From NCBI RefSeq assembly GCF_016925675.1, contig NZ_CP070506.1, forward strand, positions 1,610,501-1,674,500: a stretch of 64,000 nt of DNA. Reading direction: 5' to 3'. The stretch comes from Pseudomonas hygromyciniae (GTDB lineage Bacteria > Pseudomonadota > Gammaproteobacteria > Pseudomonadales > Pseudomonadaceae). A program made the position numbers and the translations under genes. Shown piece by piece: positions 15,878 through 25,700 of the stretch. The notes beneath the pieces were generated by a model that was not told the origin of the DNA, made no database searches, and saw only the letters and a program-made list of their open reading frames with translations. Each line of letters starts with the position of its first letter. The first letter of the stretch is position 1.

Positions 15878-16960
15878 ATGGCGGGTACTACAGCAGGCGC
15901 GAGCGAGCGAAAGTTCATTTATATCGACATGGACTCTTTTTTTGTCTCTGTTGAGCTTCTCGACGCGCCCCATTTAAGTCATTGCCCAGTCGCCGTAGGG
16001 GGGACTGCGGCAGAGCGTGGAGTGATCAGCACAGCGAATTACATCGCAAGAAAGTTTGGCGTAAAAAGCGGCATGGCCACCGCCACGGCGCATCGTTTGT
16101 GCCCGGATTTGGTACTGCTGCCAACGCGCTTCGAGGCGTATGAAGCGATCACGCGAAAGCTCGACGAGATCTTCCGGCGATATACCGACAAAGTAGAGTT
16201 TCAGTCACTCGACGAAGCGGCCCTCGAAGTGACGGGGCAAGCATGCTTCAACGGGTCGGCCACCCATATAGCCGCGCACATTCGCGCCACGGTCCAGCAA
16301 GAACTCGGCCTGACGGCCTCTGCTGGAGTGGCTCCGTTGAAATACTTGGCCAAGATTGCTTCGGAAATGCGAAAGCCCAATGGAATGTTCGTCATTACAC
16401 CGAGTCAGGTGCGTGGATTTCTCGACGAACTGGATGTTCGTAAAATTCCCGGCGTCGGCCCCAAGACCTACGCGGTGCTGGAAAACCTGGGTTGCCGCCA
16501 GTGCAAAGACGTTACCGAGGACAAAATTCCGGCATTGATGCGCTATCTCGGCGTGCATGGGTTTTACGTGTGGGAGCGGTGCCAGGGAATCGAAGAGGCG
16601 GATGAGGGGGGCAGTGATATCAAGTCTGTCGGCATTGAAAGAACACTGCCCTCTGACTGCGATGCGTTGTGCGATTGCCTGGAGGAGTTGGACCGATTGT
16701 CGCAAGGCTTGAGGGAGCGTATTGCAGACATGGGAGATGATTACCTCATCACCAAAAATTTAGTAAAGCTCAAGTTTTCCGATTTTTCGATTTCAACTAC
16801 AGAGGCGTCGGCCAACAGGCTGTGTACGCACACCGTTCAGTCTCTCTGTCGACTGCTCTGGGATACCCGTCGTGAAGGCAGGTCCGTTCGATTGATCGGG
16901 CTTTCGGTAAAAGTCCGGCGAAAGGTTCTGGACGATATTCAAATGGCGTTTCCCTGGTAG
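15878..16960 (+). CDS. Y-family DNA polymerase (DinB/Pol IV type)
   Basis: A 360-residue translesion polymerase. The palm motif YIDMDSFFVSVE gives D17 and the steric-gate F22, and QSLDEAALEVTG gives D112 and E113; all three catalytic acids are present. A helix-hairpin-helix (VRKIPGVGPKT) and the little-finger domain follow. The usual SIDEAYLD tyrosine is Ala here. ATG 15878 has AGGA six bases upstream; TTG 15851 or ATG 15860 would give longer versions. It follows the decarboxylase by 23 bases, so it is probably cotranscribed. In this setting it may give tolerance to DNA damage, or simply be a passenger of the island. Confidence 0.8.
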   Translation: MAGTTAGASERKFIYIDMDSFFVSVELLDAPHLSHCPVAVGGTAAERGVISTANYIARKFGVKSGMATATAHRLCPDLVLLPTRFEAYEAITRKLDEIFRRYTDKVEFQSLDEAALEVTGQACFNGSATHIAAHIRATVQQELGLTASAGVAPLKYLAKIASEMRKPNGMFVITPSQVRGFLDELDVRKIPGVGPKTYAVLENLGCRQCKDVTEDKIPALMRYLGVHGFYVWERCQGIEEADEGGSDIKSVGIERTLPSDCDALCDCLEELDRLSQGLRERIADMGDDYLITKNLVKLKFSDFSISTTEASANRLCTHTVQSLCRLLWDTRREGRSVRLIGLSVKVRRKVLDDIQMAFPW

Positions 16961-16993
16961 CCAAGTTATTAACCTAAGTAGAAGGAGTCTTAA

Positions 16994-17335
16994 ATGGTTA
17001 GGCGCTATGAACTTCCCAATTGCGCGTGGAATTCAATCATGGACCTGATGTCGACAACGCAAAAAACGGGTAGACCGCGTCATGACGATCGCCTGATGCT
17101 CAATGGTGTACTTTGGATCGTTTGCTCCGGCGCAGCCTGGCGTGATCTACCGGAGCGGTTCGGAGCATGGTCGACGGTGTATCAACGCTATCGGGATTGG
17201 CGTGACGACGGCACACTGGAGCAGATTTTGGATCGTCTGTGCGCTGGAGTGAATGAGGGGGAGATGATTGATATGGAAACCTGGACACTCAACCCCGCAC
17301 TGTTTCGAGAGCAGTTGGCACATCAAAATGCCTGA
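16994..17335 (+). pseudogene. IS5-family transposase remnant (N-terminal part)
   Basis: The 113-residue frame matches the N-terminal helix-turn-helix region of IS5-type transposases (RYELPN.AW, GRPRHDDRLMLNGVLWI, GAAWRDLPERFG.WSTVYQRYRDW). It departs after the DTW-like METW segment, where the first catalytic Asp should appear, and ends in an unrelated tail. The DDE catalytic core is absent and no terminal inverted repeats were found, so it is an inactive remnant. It marks the right edge of the AT-rich island and hints at how the island arrived. Confidence 0.75.
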
Positions 17336-17408
17336 GCCTTGTGTGCCGCCCAGCGCAAACAGGGCAACGCTGATAACGCAGTGTCGTGTGACGCTGACAC
17401 ATTAACGC

Positions 17409-18764
17409 TCAACGCTCGCGCATCGCCTCCGTCCTCGCCTTCAACACCGGCTTGAGCAAGTAATCCAGCACGCTTTTCTCCCCGGTAATAATGTCCACCG
17501 TTGCCACCATCCCCGGGATGATCAGCAATGGTTTTTTCTCCCCGCCCAAATGATTCTTATCGGTGCGCACCTGGATCAGGTAGAAGCTGTTGCCCTTGTC
17601 GTCGGTAATCGTATCGGCGCCGATCAGTTCCAGTTTCGCTGCCAGCCCGCCGTAGATCGTGTAGTCATAGGCACTGAACTTGACCATCGCCTTCTGCCCC
17701 GGGTGCAGGAAGGCTACGTCCTGGGGCCGCACTTTGGCCTCGATCAGCAGGTTGTCTTCCAACGGTACGATTTCCACCATGTCGCTGCCCGGTTGGACCA
17801 CGCCGCCGATGGTGTTGACCTTCAGTTGCTTGATCACCCCATGGACCGGCGAGACCACGGTGGTGCGGCTGACACGGTCATCAATGGCGATGCTGGTGGC
17901 GGTGATTTTCGATAGGTCAGTGCGCTTTTCGTTGAGCTCCTTGGCCGCTTCCGAGCGGAAGGTCTGCACCGATTCGTCGATTTTGCTCTTGATCTCATTG
18001 ATCGCCGACTCCGCCCGGGGGATCGCCAGGGTGGTGGCGTTCAATGAGCCACGGATCTCCACGGCGCTGCGTTTGAGGCGCAGGATTTCCACGGGCGATA
18101 CCGCGCCGGTGCCCACCAGGGGCGCCGACATGTTCATCTCTTGCTGCAGCAGCGCCAGGCTGGAGCTGAATTGGCCCTGCTTGGAGCGGAACTCCGCCAG
18201 CTCCTGGGTTTTCTGCCGCAGTTGTTCGCTCAAGGTCCGCTGTTCGCTGCTCAAGCGCCGCTGGCGTTGTTCGAACAACGAGCGTTCGTCCTCGGCCACT
18301 TGCGGGGCCTTGGCGATGACTTCATCGGACAGTTTGAACGGCCGTCCCTCGGCCTCGGCGGACAGGCGTTCGACCTGGGCGGTGAGGGCATAACGGTCGA
18401 CTTCGCTTTCGCCCTTGTTCGAGCGAAAGCGCGTGTCGTCCAGTTGCAGCAGCTTGTCGCCCTTGTCCACCATCTGTCCTTCGCGCACGTAGATCTGGGT
18501 GACGATGCCGCCCTCCAGGTTCTGGATCACCTGCACCTTGCTCGACGGGATGGCCTTGCCTTCGCCCATGGTCACTTCATCGAGCACGGCAAAGTTGGCC
18601 CACAGCAGGGCGCAGATGATCAGGCCGGCGGTGAGCCACACGATAATCCGTGAACGGCGCGGCGAGTCCTGTAGCGCAGCACCCGCCAGTTCAGGCATGA
18701 ATTCGCTGTCGGCGGTTTTGCCAAAACTCTTGAAGTAGCCCGGTGACGAGGGGGTGGCTGACAT
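17409..18764 (-). CDS. HlyD-family type I secretion adaptor (LapC-like)
   Basis: A 451-residue membrane-fusion protein: a short cytoplasmic N-terminus, one membrane helix (IIVWLTAGLIICALLWANFAV), then a biotinyl-like half motif (GKAIPSSKVQVIQNLEGGIV), a long coiled coil (about residues 120-290) and a beta-barrel domain (VVSPVHGVIKQLKVNTIGGVVQPG). It bridges the ABC transporter and the TolC-like channel. ATG 18764 is chosen, with AGGAG seven bases upstream; the longer frame from 18815 lacks a site. It is third in the leftward operon that starts with the TolC-like gene and is divergent from the giant adhesin, its presumed substrate. Confidence 0.88.
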   Translation of the reverse strand: MSATPSSPGYFKSFGKTADSEFMPELAGAALQDSPRRSRIIVWLTAGLIICALLWANFAVLDEVTMGEGKAIPSSKVQVIQNLEGGIVTQIYVREGQMVDKGDKLLQLDDTRFRSNKGESEVDRYALTAQVERLSAEAEGRPFKLSDEVIAKAPQVAEDERSLFEQRQRRLSSEQRTLSEQLRQKTQELAEFRSKQGQFSSSLALLQQEMNMSAPLVGTGAVSPVEILRLKRSAVEIRGSLNATTLAIPRAESAINEIKSKIDESVQTFRSEAAKELNEKRTDLSKITATSIAIDDRVSRTTVVSPVHGVIKQLKVNTIGGVVQPGSDMVEIVPLEDNLLIEAKVRPQDVAFLHPGQKAMVKFSAYDYTIYGGLAAKLELIGADTITDDKGNSFYLIQVRTDKNHLGGEKKPLLIIPGMVATVDIITGEKSVLDYLLKPVLKARTEAMRER

Positions 18765-18774
18765 GGTGGGGCTC

Positions 18775-20949
18775 CTAGACGGCGGCCGAGCCGACACGGC
18801 CCTTGCGCAATGCATCGATCACACTTTCTTTGGGGCCGTCGGCAACGATGCGACCGTTGTCCAGCACGATCAGGCGGTCGACCAGACTGAGCATCGAGGT
18901 GCGGTGCGTGACCAGAAGCAACGTCTTGCCCTTGACCCACAAATCCAGGCGCTGGCGCAGGGTTTCTTCGCTGCTGTTGTCCATGGCGCTAGTGGGTTCG
19001 TCCAGCAACAGGATTGGCGGGTCGAGCAGCAGCGCGCGGGCCAGCAACACCGCCTGGCGCTGGCCGCCGGACAGCAACTGCCCGCGCTCGCCCACCGGTC
19101 GGTCGAAGCCTTGTGGATGTTGCCGGGCCAGTTCGCTGACGCCTGTCAGCTCGGCCACTTCGAGCATCCGCGCATCGCTGATATAGCGCGCGCCCAAGGT
19201 CAGGTTATCGCGCAGGCTGCCAGCCAGCAGCGGCAGGTCATGGGCCACATAGCCCACTTGCTGGCGCAGGTCGGCCACGTCCAGTTGCCGCAGGTCGAGA
19301 CCATCGAGCAGCAATTGGCCTTCTTCTGGGGTGTAAAACCCCATCACCAGCCGGCCCAGGGTGCTTTTGCCCGAGCCGCTGCGCCCGATAATCCCCACGC
19401 GCTCGCCGGCCTTGAGCTGGAAGCTGACCTGGTTCAGGGCCGGGGCGTTCTGCCCGGCATAGCGGAAGGTCACTTGGCTGACTTCCAGGGCGCCACTCAG
19501 TTGCGTGCGTTCCAGGGGACGCTGCTGTGGGTCGCGCTCCTGGGGCAGGGCCATCAGCGCGTCGGTGCTGCGCATGGTCAATTGCGCTTGCTGGTAGCGG
19601 GTGATCAACCCGGCAATCTGCCCCAGCGGTGCCAATACCCGGCTGCCAAGCATGTAGGTGGCCACCAGTGCGCCGACACTGAGGTTGCCGGCGATGATGC
19701 TGTAGACCCCGGCGACAATGGTTGCCATCCCGGAAAACTGTTGGATGAACAGCGTGCCATTGGTGGCCAGCGCCGAGAGGTTGCGCGCATGGCTATCGAG
19801 GCGGGTGAGGGCGCCATGGGTGCTTTCCCACTGGTGCTGGCGCTCGCTTTCGGCGCTGCAGGCCTTGAGGGTTTCCAGGCCACCGAGGGTTTCGATCAAC
19901 AGCGCCTGGCGTTCGGCGCCCAGGCTCAGGCTTTTTTGCACGGTGTCGCGCAGGCGTGCCTGGATCAGCATCGCAAAGCCGATGGTCAGCGGGAACGCAC
20001 ACAAAGGGATGATCACCAGCCAGCCGCCGAGCAGGCCGATCACCACCAGCATCAGCACGGCGAAGGGCAGGTCGATCAGGCTGGTGAGGGTCACGGCGGT
20101 GAGAAACTCGCGCAGGCCCTGGAAGTCGTGGATGCTCTGGGCGAAACCACCGATGGTGGCCGGGCGTGCTTTCATCGACATGCCGGTGATGCGCTCGAAC
20201 AGGGTCGCGGAAAGAATCACGTCGGTCTTTTTGCCAGCAGTGTCCAGCAGATGGGCGCGCACCACCCGCAGCACCAGCTCGAACCCCGTGCCGATCAGCA
20301 GGCCGATCACCAGCACCCACAAGGTCGAGGTGGCCTGGTTCGGCACCACGCGGTCGTAGGTCTGCATGACGAACAGCGGCACCATCAGGCCCAACAGGTT
20401 GATCAGCAAACTGGCGAGAATCGCATCGCTGTACAGCCAGCGCGACAGCTTCAGGGTGTCGCGAAACCACGCCTCGACCCGCGGCACCAGCGGTGCGCGC
20501 AGGTCTTCGATTTCGTGCCGTGGCCGGGCGAACAGGGCCTGGCCGCTGTAGGCTGACTCAAGCTCTTCGCGGCTGACCCACTGCTCGCCGCCTTCGGCTT
20601 CGCTGGGCAGGATCAGCGCCTGGCCATCCTCGCCCCAGCGTCGCAGCACCGCGCAGCGGCCTTCGTTGAGCAGCAGCAGCACCGGCAGGTTCAGCGCCGA
20701 GATTGCCTTTAAGTCCCGGCGCAACACCCGTGCCTGCAAGCTGGCCCGGGCCGCTGCCCGTGGCAGCAACTCCAGGCTCAGGCGTTGCTCTGCCAAGGGT
20801 AGGCCGGCGCTCAGGCTGGCGCGGCTGACGGTACAGCCATGCAGCTTGCACAGGATCAGCAGGCCGTCGAGCAACGGGTCATCAAAGCTCTGGCGCGGGT
20901 CGACACCCGGGTTCAGCGGTTCCATCTGGCTCACGGCGATCTGCTCCAC
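18775..20949 (-). CDS. Type I secretion ABC transporter with inactive C39-like domain (LapB-like)
   Basis: A 724-residue ABC exporter. An N-terminal C39-peptidase-like domain (residues 1-150) lacks the usual catalytic Cys and Gln pattern, typical of exporters for RTX proteins. Six membrane helices follow, then an ATPase with Walker A GRSGSGKST (about residue 520), signature LSGGQRQA (about 625) and Walker B PILLLDEPTSAMD (about 650). GTG 20949 starts six bases after the stop of the TolC-like gene. It would drive export of the divergent adhesin. LapB and MapB of P. fluorescens are the nearest named relatives; I cannot tell which. Confidence 0.88.
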   Translation of the reverse strand: MEQIAVSQMEPLNPGVDPRQSFDDPLLDGLLILCKLHGCTVSRASLSAGLPLAEQRLSLELLPRAAARASLQARVLRRDLKAISALNLPVLLLLNEGRCAVLRRWGEDGQALILPSEAEGGEQWVSREELESAYSGQALFARPRHEIEDLRAPLVPRVEAWFRDTLKLSRWLYSDAILASLLINLLGLMVPLFVMQTYDRVVPNQATSTLWVLVIGLLIGTGFELVLRVVRAHLLDTAGKKTDVILSATLFERITGMSMKARPATIGGFAQSIHDFQGLREFLTAVTLTSLIDLPFAVLMLVVIGLLGGWLVIIPLCAFPLTIGFAMLIQARLRDTVQKSLSLGAERQALLIETLGGLETLKACSAESERQHQWESTHGALTRLDSHARNLSALATNGTLFIQQFSGMATIVAGVYSIIAGNLSVGALVATYMLGSRVLAPLGQIAGLITRYQQAQLTMRSTDALMALPQERDPQQRPLERTQLSGALEVSQVTFRYAGQNAPALNQVSFQLKAGERVGIIGRSGSGKSTLGRLVMGFYTPEEGQLLLDGLDLRQLDVADLRQQVGYVAHDLPLLAGSLRDNLTLGARYISDARMLEVAELTGVSELARQHPQGFDRPVGERGQLLSGGQRQAVLLARALLLDPPILLLDEPTSAMDNSSEETLRQRLDLWVKGKTLLLVTHRTSMLSLVDRLIVLDNGRIVADGPKESVIDALRKGRVGSAAV

Positions 20950-20954
20950 GTTGG

Positions 20955-22313
20955 CTACTTCAGGTCAGGCAAGTGGGCTTCGCTTCTGACTTCCGACTGG
21001 GCAATGGCTTCGGCCGGCACCACCACGCGCTCCTTGTTCAGCAACTCGCCCATGTTGGCCAGCACGCGGTACATGGAGAACTCTTCGGTGTAGCGCACTT
21101 CGGTGTAGCGCCGGTTGGCGTTGTACAGCTCGTTTTCACTGTCCAGCAGGTCCAGCAGGGTGCGTTGGCCAAGGCCGAACTGATCCTGATACGCCGCGCG
21201 TACCCGTTGGGTGGTTTCGGCGTATTCGCGGGCGGTAGGGGTCTGGATGCGGGCGTTGTCCATGGCGTGCCAGGCCAGGTTGAGGTTCTCGTTGAGCATG
21301 CGCAGGGCGTTGTTGCGGATGTCCATGGCCTGATTGATCTTGTGCGAGTCCGACGCCAGGCGGGCCTTGTCGCTGCCGCCACGGAACAGGTTGTAGTTCA
21401 TCACGACCCCCACTCGCCATTCGTTGTCGTGGCCCAGGTCGCCCTGCACATTGTTATTGGCACTCACCGCCGCCTCGGCATCGAAGCGTGGGTAGAACGG
21501 CGACTTCGCCACTTCGTACTGGCTCTCGGCGGCCATCACATCGGACTGGGCGGATTTCAGGTAAGGGTTGTTCTCCAGCATGCTGCGCCGGGCGCCGAGT
21601 TGGTCGGCGGGCAACTCGCCCTTGATCGAGGCCGGGCTTTCCAGTTCGTCCGGCATGCGTCCGACCACGCTGTAGAAGTTTGATTCAGCGTCCTGCAGAT
21701 CGACCAGCGCGGTCTGGTAGTTGTTGTCCGCCAGGGCCCGACGGGCGGTGGACTGGTCGCGGTCGGCGGTGCTGCCGATACCGCGTTCGGTGCGCAGGCC
21801 GATCTGGTCGGTGACCCGCAGGTGCGCCTGCAGGTTGTTCTTGGCCAGTGTCAGCAGGTCGCGGCGCTTGAGCACTTCCAGGTACACCTCGACGGTGCGC
21901 AGGGCCAGGCTTTCGGCAGTGCCACGGGTGTAATAGGCGCGGGAGTTGACCACCGCCCCGGTGCGTTGCACTTCGTTGGAGGTGTTGAAACCGTCGAACA
22001 GCATCTGGCGCAGGCGCAGTTCCGACTGGGTGTAGTTGTCGGTCTCGGTGTGGTGGTTGCCGCCACGGGCGCGGGTGGTGCTGCTGTCGCTGTAGCCGCG
22101 GCCATAGGCGGCATTCAGGTCGAGGCTGGGATAGAAACCGCCCTTGGCGACTTTCACATCTTCATCGGCTGACAGCCGGCTGTTACGACTGGCATTGAGT
22201 TCCGGGTGAGTGTCCAGCGTGCTTTGGATCGCTTGGGTCAGCGACATCGCTTGGGTGTTGGCGCATGCCATGGCGATCAGAATGGCGCTGCAGAGGGGGG
22301 TAAAGACGCGCAT
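20955..22313 (-). CDS. TolC-family outer membrane channel (LapE-like)
   Basis: A 452-residue TolC-like protein. A signal peptide (MRVFTPLCSAILIAMACANTQA) is followed by the duplicated outer-membrane-efflux architecture, with the characteristic Asn/Asp-rich helices and a YRVLANMGEL-type end of the second repeat. It forms the outer-membrane tunnel of the type I secretion system. In Lap systems this protein also holds the adhesin's N-terminal retention module. It is first in the leftward operon and its ribosome site GGAG precedes ATG 22313. Confidence 0.88.
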   Translation of the reverse strand: MRVFTPLCSAILIAMACANTQAMSLTQAIQSTLDTHPELNASRNSRLSADEDVKVAKGGFYPSLDLNAAYGRGYSDSSTTRARGGNHHTETDNYTQSELRLRQMLFDGFNTSNEVQRTGAVVNSRAYYTRGTAESLALRTVEVYLEVLKRRDLLTLAKNNLQAHLRVTDQIGLRTERGIGSTADRDQSTARRALADNNYQTALVDLQDAESNFYSVVGRMPDELESPASIKGELPADQLGARRSMLENNPYLKSAQSDVMAAESQYEVAKSPFYPRFDAEAAVSANNNVQGDLGHDNEWRVGVVMNYNLFRGGSDKARLASDSHKINQAMDIRNNALRMLNENLNLAWHAMDNARIQTPTAREYAETTQRVRAAYQDQFGLGQRTLLDLLDSENELYNANRRYTEVRYTEEFSMYRVLANMGELLNKERVVVPAEAIAQSEVRSEAHLPDLK

Positions 22314-22778
22314 GGGTACATCTCCTGTGTCTCAGTGCTGCTGGTCTGTCGCCATTTATTTGACGAATTTAGGGGGCAAACCGTCTCAGGCTTGTAACAA
22401 CAGAGCTAAGAACATTTGTAGGAGGACCTAAGAAGAATTTTTCATAACGTTTATCTCCAAAAAAACTTATGCGTTCTGCGTGAAGCAAGACATTGTTCAA
22501 AGCACAAGCCTTGAGTTATGTGCGCTTCGGCGCATTTCCAGGCGCTTGGAAAGTTCAATCGCAAGTGCAAGCGGATGATGGGGTAGCGGAAAAAAGGGAA
22601 TTTCTGGGTGACGGTTTTTTGTCACTTGTTCCCTTGGAAGGCTCTCTGCAGGCGGGTCGAAGCGCGGATTGGCGGCTGATTTGAATCAGTTTTGTGCCAC
22701 CTCCGAGCCACCCGTTCCACCGCACTTGTGCACGTAACCGAGGTGCCGACTACTGGGGTCGGACAGGGAGATAAGCAC
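22314..22778. other. Divergent control region of secretion operon and adhesin
   Basis: This 465-base spacer separates the leftward TolC-like gene from the rightward adhesin gene and must carry both promoters. The part from about 22370 to 22500 is AT-rich and the rest GC-richer. I see no ORF with a ribosome site. Adhesin promoters of this type are often controlled by c-di-GMP regulators such as FleQ, but no binding site could be fixed by eye. Confidence 0.4.
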
Positions 22779-25700
22779 ATGGCCAAGTCAATCGGTGTTG
22801 TCAGCAAGGTGGTTGGGGAAGTCTTTGCCGTGGCGGGAGATGGTAGCCGCCGAAGCCTGGTCGAAGGCGACCGACTGTTTGCCGACGAGCGACTGCAAAC
22901 CGGCGCGGCCGGTGCGGTGGCGGTGAAACTGACCAACGGCCATGAGCTGACCCTGGGCCGCGACAGCAGCCTGGACCTTTCCCCGCAATTGCTGGCCGGC
23001 CACGCGCCGCAGGTTCACGCCTCGCAAGACCTTGCACCAAGCCAGGCGCAATTGACCGATGTGCAGCAACTGCAAAAAGCCATTGCTGCCGGTGTCGACC
23101 CGACCCAGACCGCTGAGGCCACCGCCGCCGGCCAGACCGGCAGTACGGCGGCGGGTGAGTTGGGCGGTGGGCACTCCTTTGTGCTGCTGACCGAAGTCGC
23201 CGGGCGCGTGGAGCCGGTCATCGGCTTTCCGACGGCGGGCTTTGGCGGAATTCCCGAGTTTCCGTTGTTCCAGGTCGCCGGCCAGCCGGATACCGGCAAC
23301 GGCCAGCCGGTGGTGGTGCCTCCCGACAACCCGGTGAGCCTGGGCGGGCTGGAGGTCGAGGGCGGTGAGTTGACGCTCAACGAGGCCAATCTTGCCCAAG
23401 GCTCGGCCAGCAATCCGGCGGCGTTGGTGCAAAGCGGCAGCTTCAACGTCTCGGCACCCGATGGCCTGCAAAGCCTGACCGTGGGCGGCATCAGCGTGGT
23501 CAGCGGCGGGGTGGCCAGCAGCTTCCCACAGACGATTACCACCGGGCTGGGCAACACCCTGAGCATCACCGGCTACAACGCGGCCACCGGGGTGATCAGC
23601 TACAGCTATACCTTGACCGGCAATGAGGCCCATCCGTCAGGTGGCGGCACCAACAGCCTGGGCGAGCAATTTGCGGTAGTCGCCACCGATAGCGATAACG
23701 ACACCGCCACCGGCTCCTTGGATATCACCGTGATCGATGACGTGCCCAAGGCGCTGGATGACAGCCATGAGGGCAGCGCTTCGGAAAGCCTGTTGACCCT
23801 TAGTGGCAACGTATTGGACAACGACACCCAGGGGGCGGACCGTATCGCCACTGGCCCCATCGTCGGCGGTACCTTCAGCGGCCAATATGGCACCCTGGTC
23901 CTGGCTGCCGATGGCAGCTACACCTACACGCTTAACACCGCCGACCCCGACTTCGTCGCGCTGCAGGGCGGTGGCAATGGCACGGAAACCTTCACCTACA
24001 CCCTGACCGACGCCGATGGCGACAGCAGCACCGCCAACCTGGTGCTGCAGGTCCATAACAACGACGATCCGGTGGTGATCGGTGGCATCAGCATCAACGG
24101 CGCCGACCTGACGCTCTATGAAAAAAACCTGGTGGACGGCAGCAGCCCCGACGCTAACGCGCTGACCCGCACTGGCAGCCTGACCGTGTCGGCAGCGGAC
24201 GGCTTGCAGAACCTGTCCGTGGGCGGTATCAGCGTGGTGTCCGGTGGTGTTGCCGCCGGCTTCCCGCAATCGATCGCTACCGGCCTGGGCAATACCCTGA
24301 CCATCACCGGTTTTGACCCGGCCACCGGAGTCATCAGCTACAGCTACACCTTGACCGGCACCGAGGCGCATCCAACGGCGGCGGGGGTCAATGAGCTGAC
24401 CGAAAGCTTCAACGTGATCGCCAGTGATACCAACAACAGCACGGCCACCAGCACGCTGCATATCAGTGTGGTGGACGACGTACCGACCGCTGCCGATGAC
24501 AGCAATGCGCAAGTGGCGTCTGAAAGCCTGCTGACCCTCAGCGGCACGGTGTTGACCAATGATGTGCAAGGCGCTGATCGAGTGGCGTCCGGGCCGGTTA
24601 CGCCCGGGTCCTTCACTGGGCTCTACGGCACGCTGGAATTGGCGGCGAATGGCACTTATGTGTACACGCTGAACACCGCCGATAGCGACTTCCAGGCACT
24701 GCACGGTGGCGGGAGTGGGACTGAAACGTTTACCTACACCTTGACGGATGCCGACGGCGATACCAGCACCGCCAACCTTGTCTTGCAGGTGCATAACAAC
24801 GACGATCCTGTGGTGTTGACGGGCCTTGAGGTGAACGGCGGGGAGGTGACGGTTTACGAGAAAAACCTGCCGCTGGGCAGCGCCAACGATGGGTCTGCAT
24901 TGACCCAATCCGGCACGTTCACCGTGACCGCACTGGATGGCCTGAAGAACCTGACTGTGGGCGGTATCAGCGTCGTCACCAACGGCGTCGCCGCGACTTT
25001 CCCGCAATCGGAACCTACCGGTTTCGGCAACACCCTGACCATCACCGGCTACAACGCCAGCACTGGCGTGATCAGCTATAGCTACACCCTCAACGGCACT
25101 GATAGCCACCCAACTGGCGCAGGCACCAATAGCATCAGCGAGTCGTTCACGGTGACCGCCACCGACAGTAACAACAGCGGCGCTACGGGCACGTTGGACG
25201 TCAATGTGGTAGACGATGTGCCAAAGGCTTTCGACGACAACCCCGGCGGCGTGGCCTCTGAAAGCCAGCTCACCCTGACTGGCAGCGTGCTGGGCAACGA
25301 TGTGCAAGGTGCTGATCGGGTCGCCACCGGCCCCGTCACGCCGAATACCATTGTCGGCACCTACGGGACGTTGCAATTGTTTGCCGATGGCAGCTATGTC
25401 TACACCCTGGACAAGACCGATCCGCAGTTCATGGCTCTGAATGGCGGTGGCAGCGGCACTGAAACCTTCACCTACCAACTGAACGACAGCGACGGCGATA
25501 CCAGCACCGCCAACCTCGTCTTGCAGGTGCACAACAACGACGATCCAGTGGTACTGACGGGCCTTGAGGTGAACGGCGGCGAAGTCACCGTCTACGAGAA
25601 AAACCTGCCGTTGGGCAGCGCCAACGATGGGCCAGCCTTGACCCAATCCGGCACGTTCACCGTGACCGCACTGGATGGCCTGAAGAACCTGACTGTGGGC

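Noticed and set aside
16994..17335. An active IS5 element
   Set aside because: Only the N-terminal part remains, the DDE core is absent and no terminal inverted repeats were found.
18754..20556. A 600-codon plus-strand frame opposite the ABC transporter
   Set aside because: A Gln/His/Ala-rich translation typical of the shadow of a GC-rich gene; the opposite strand has intact Walker motifs.
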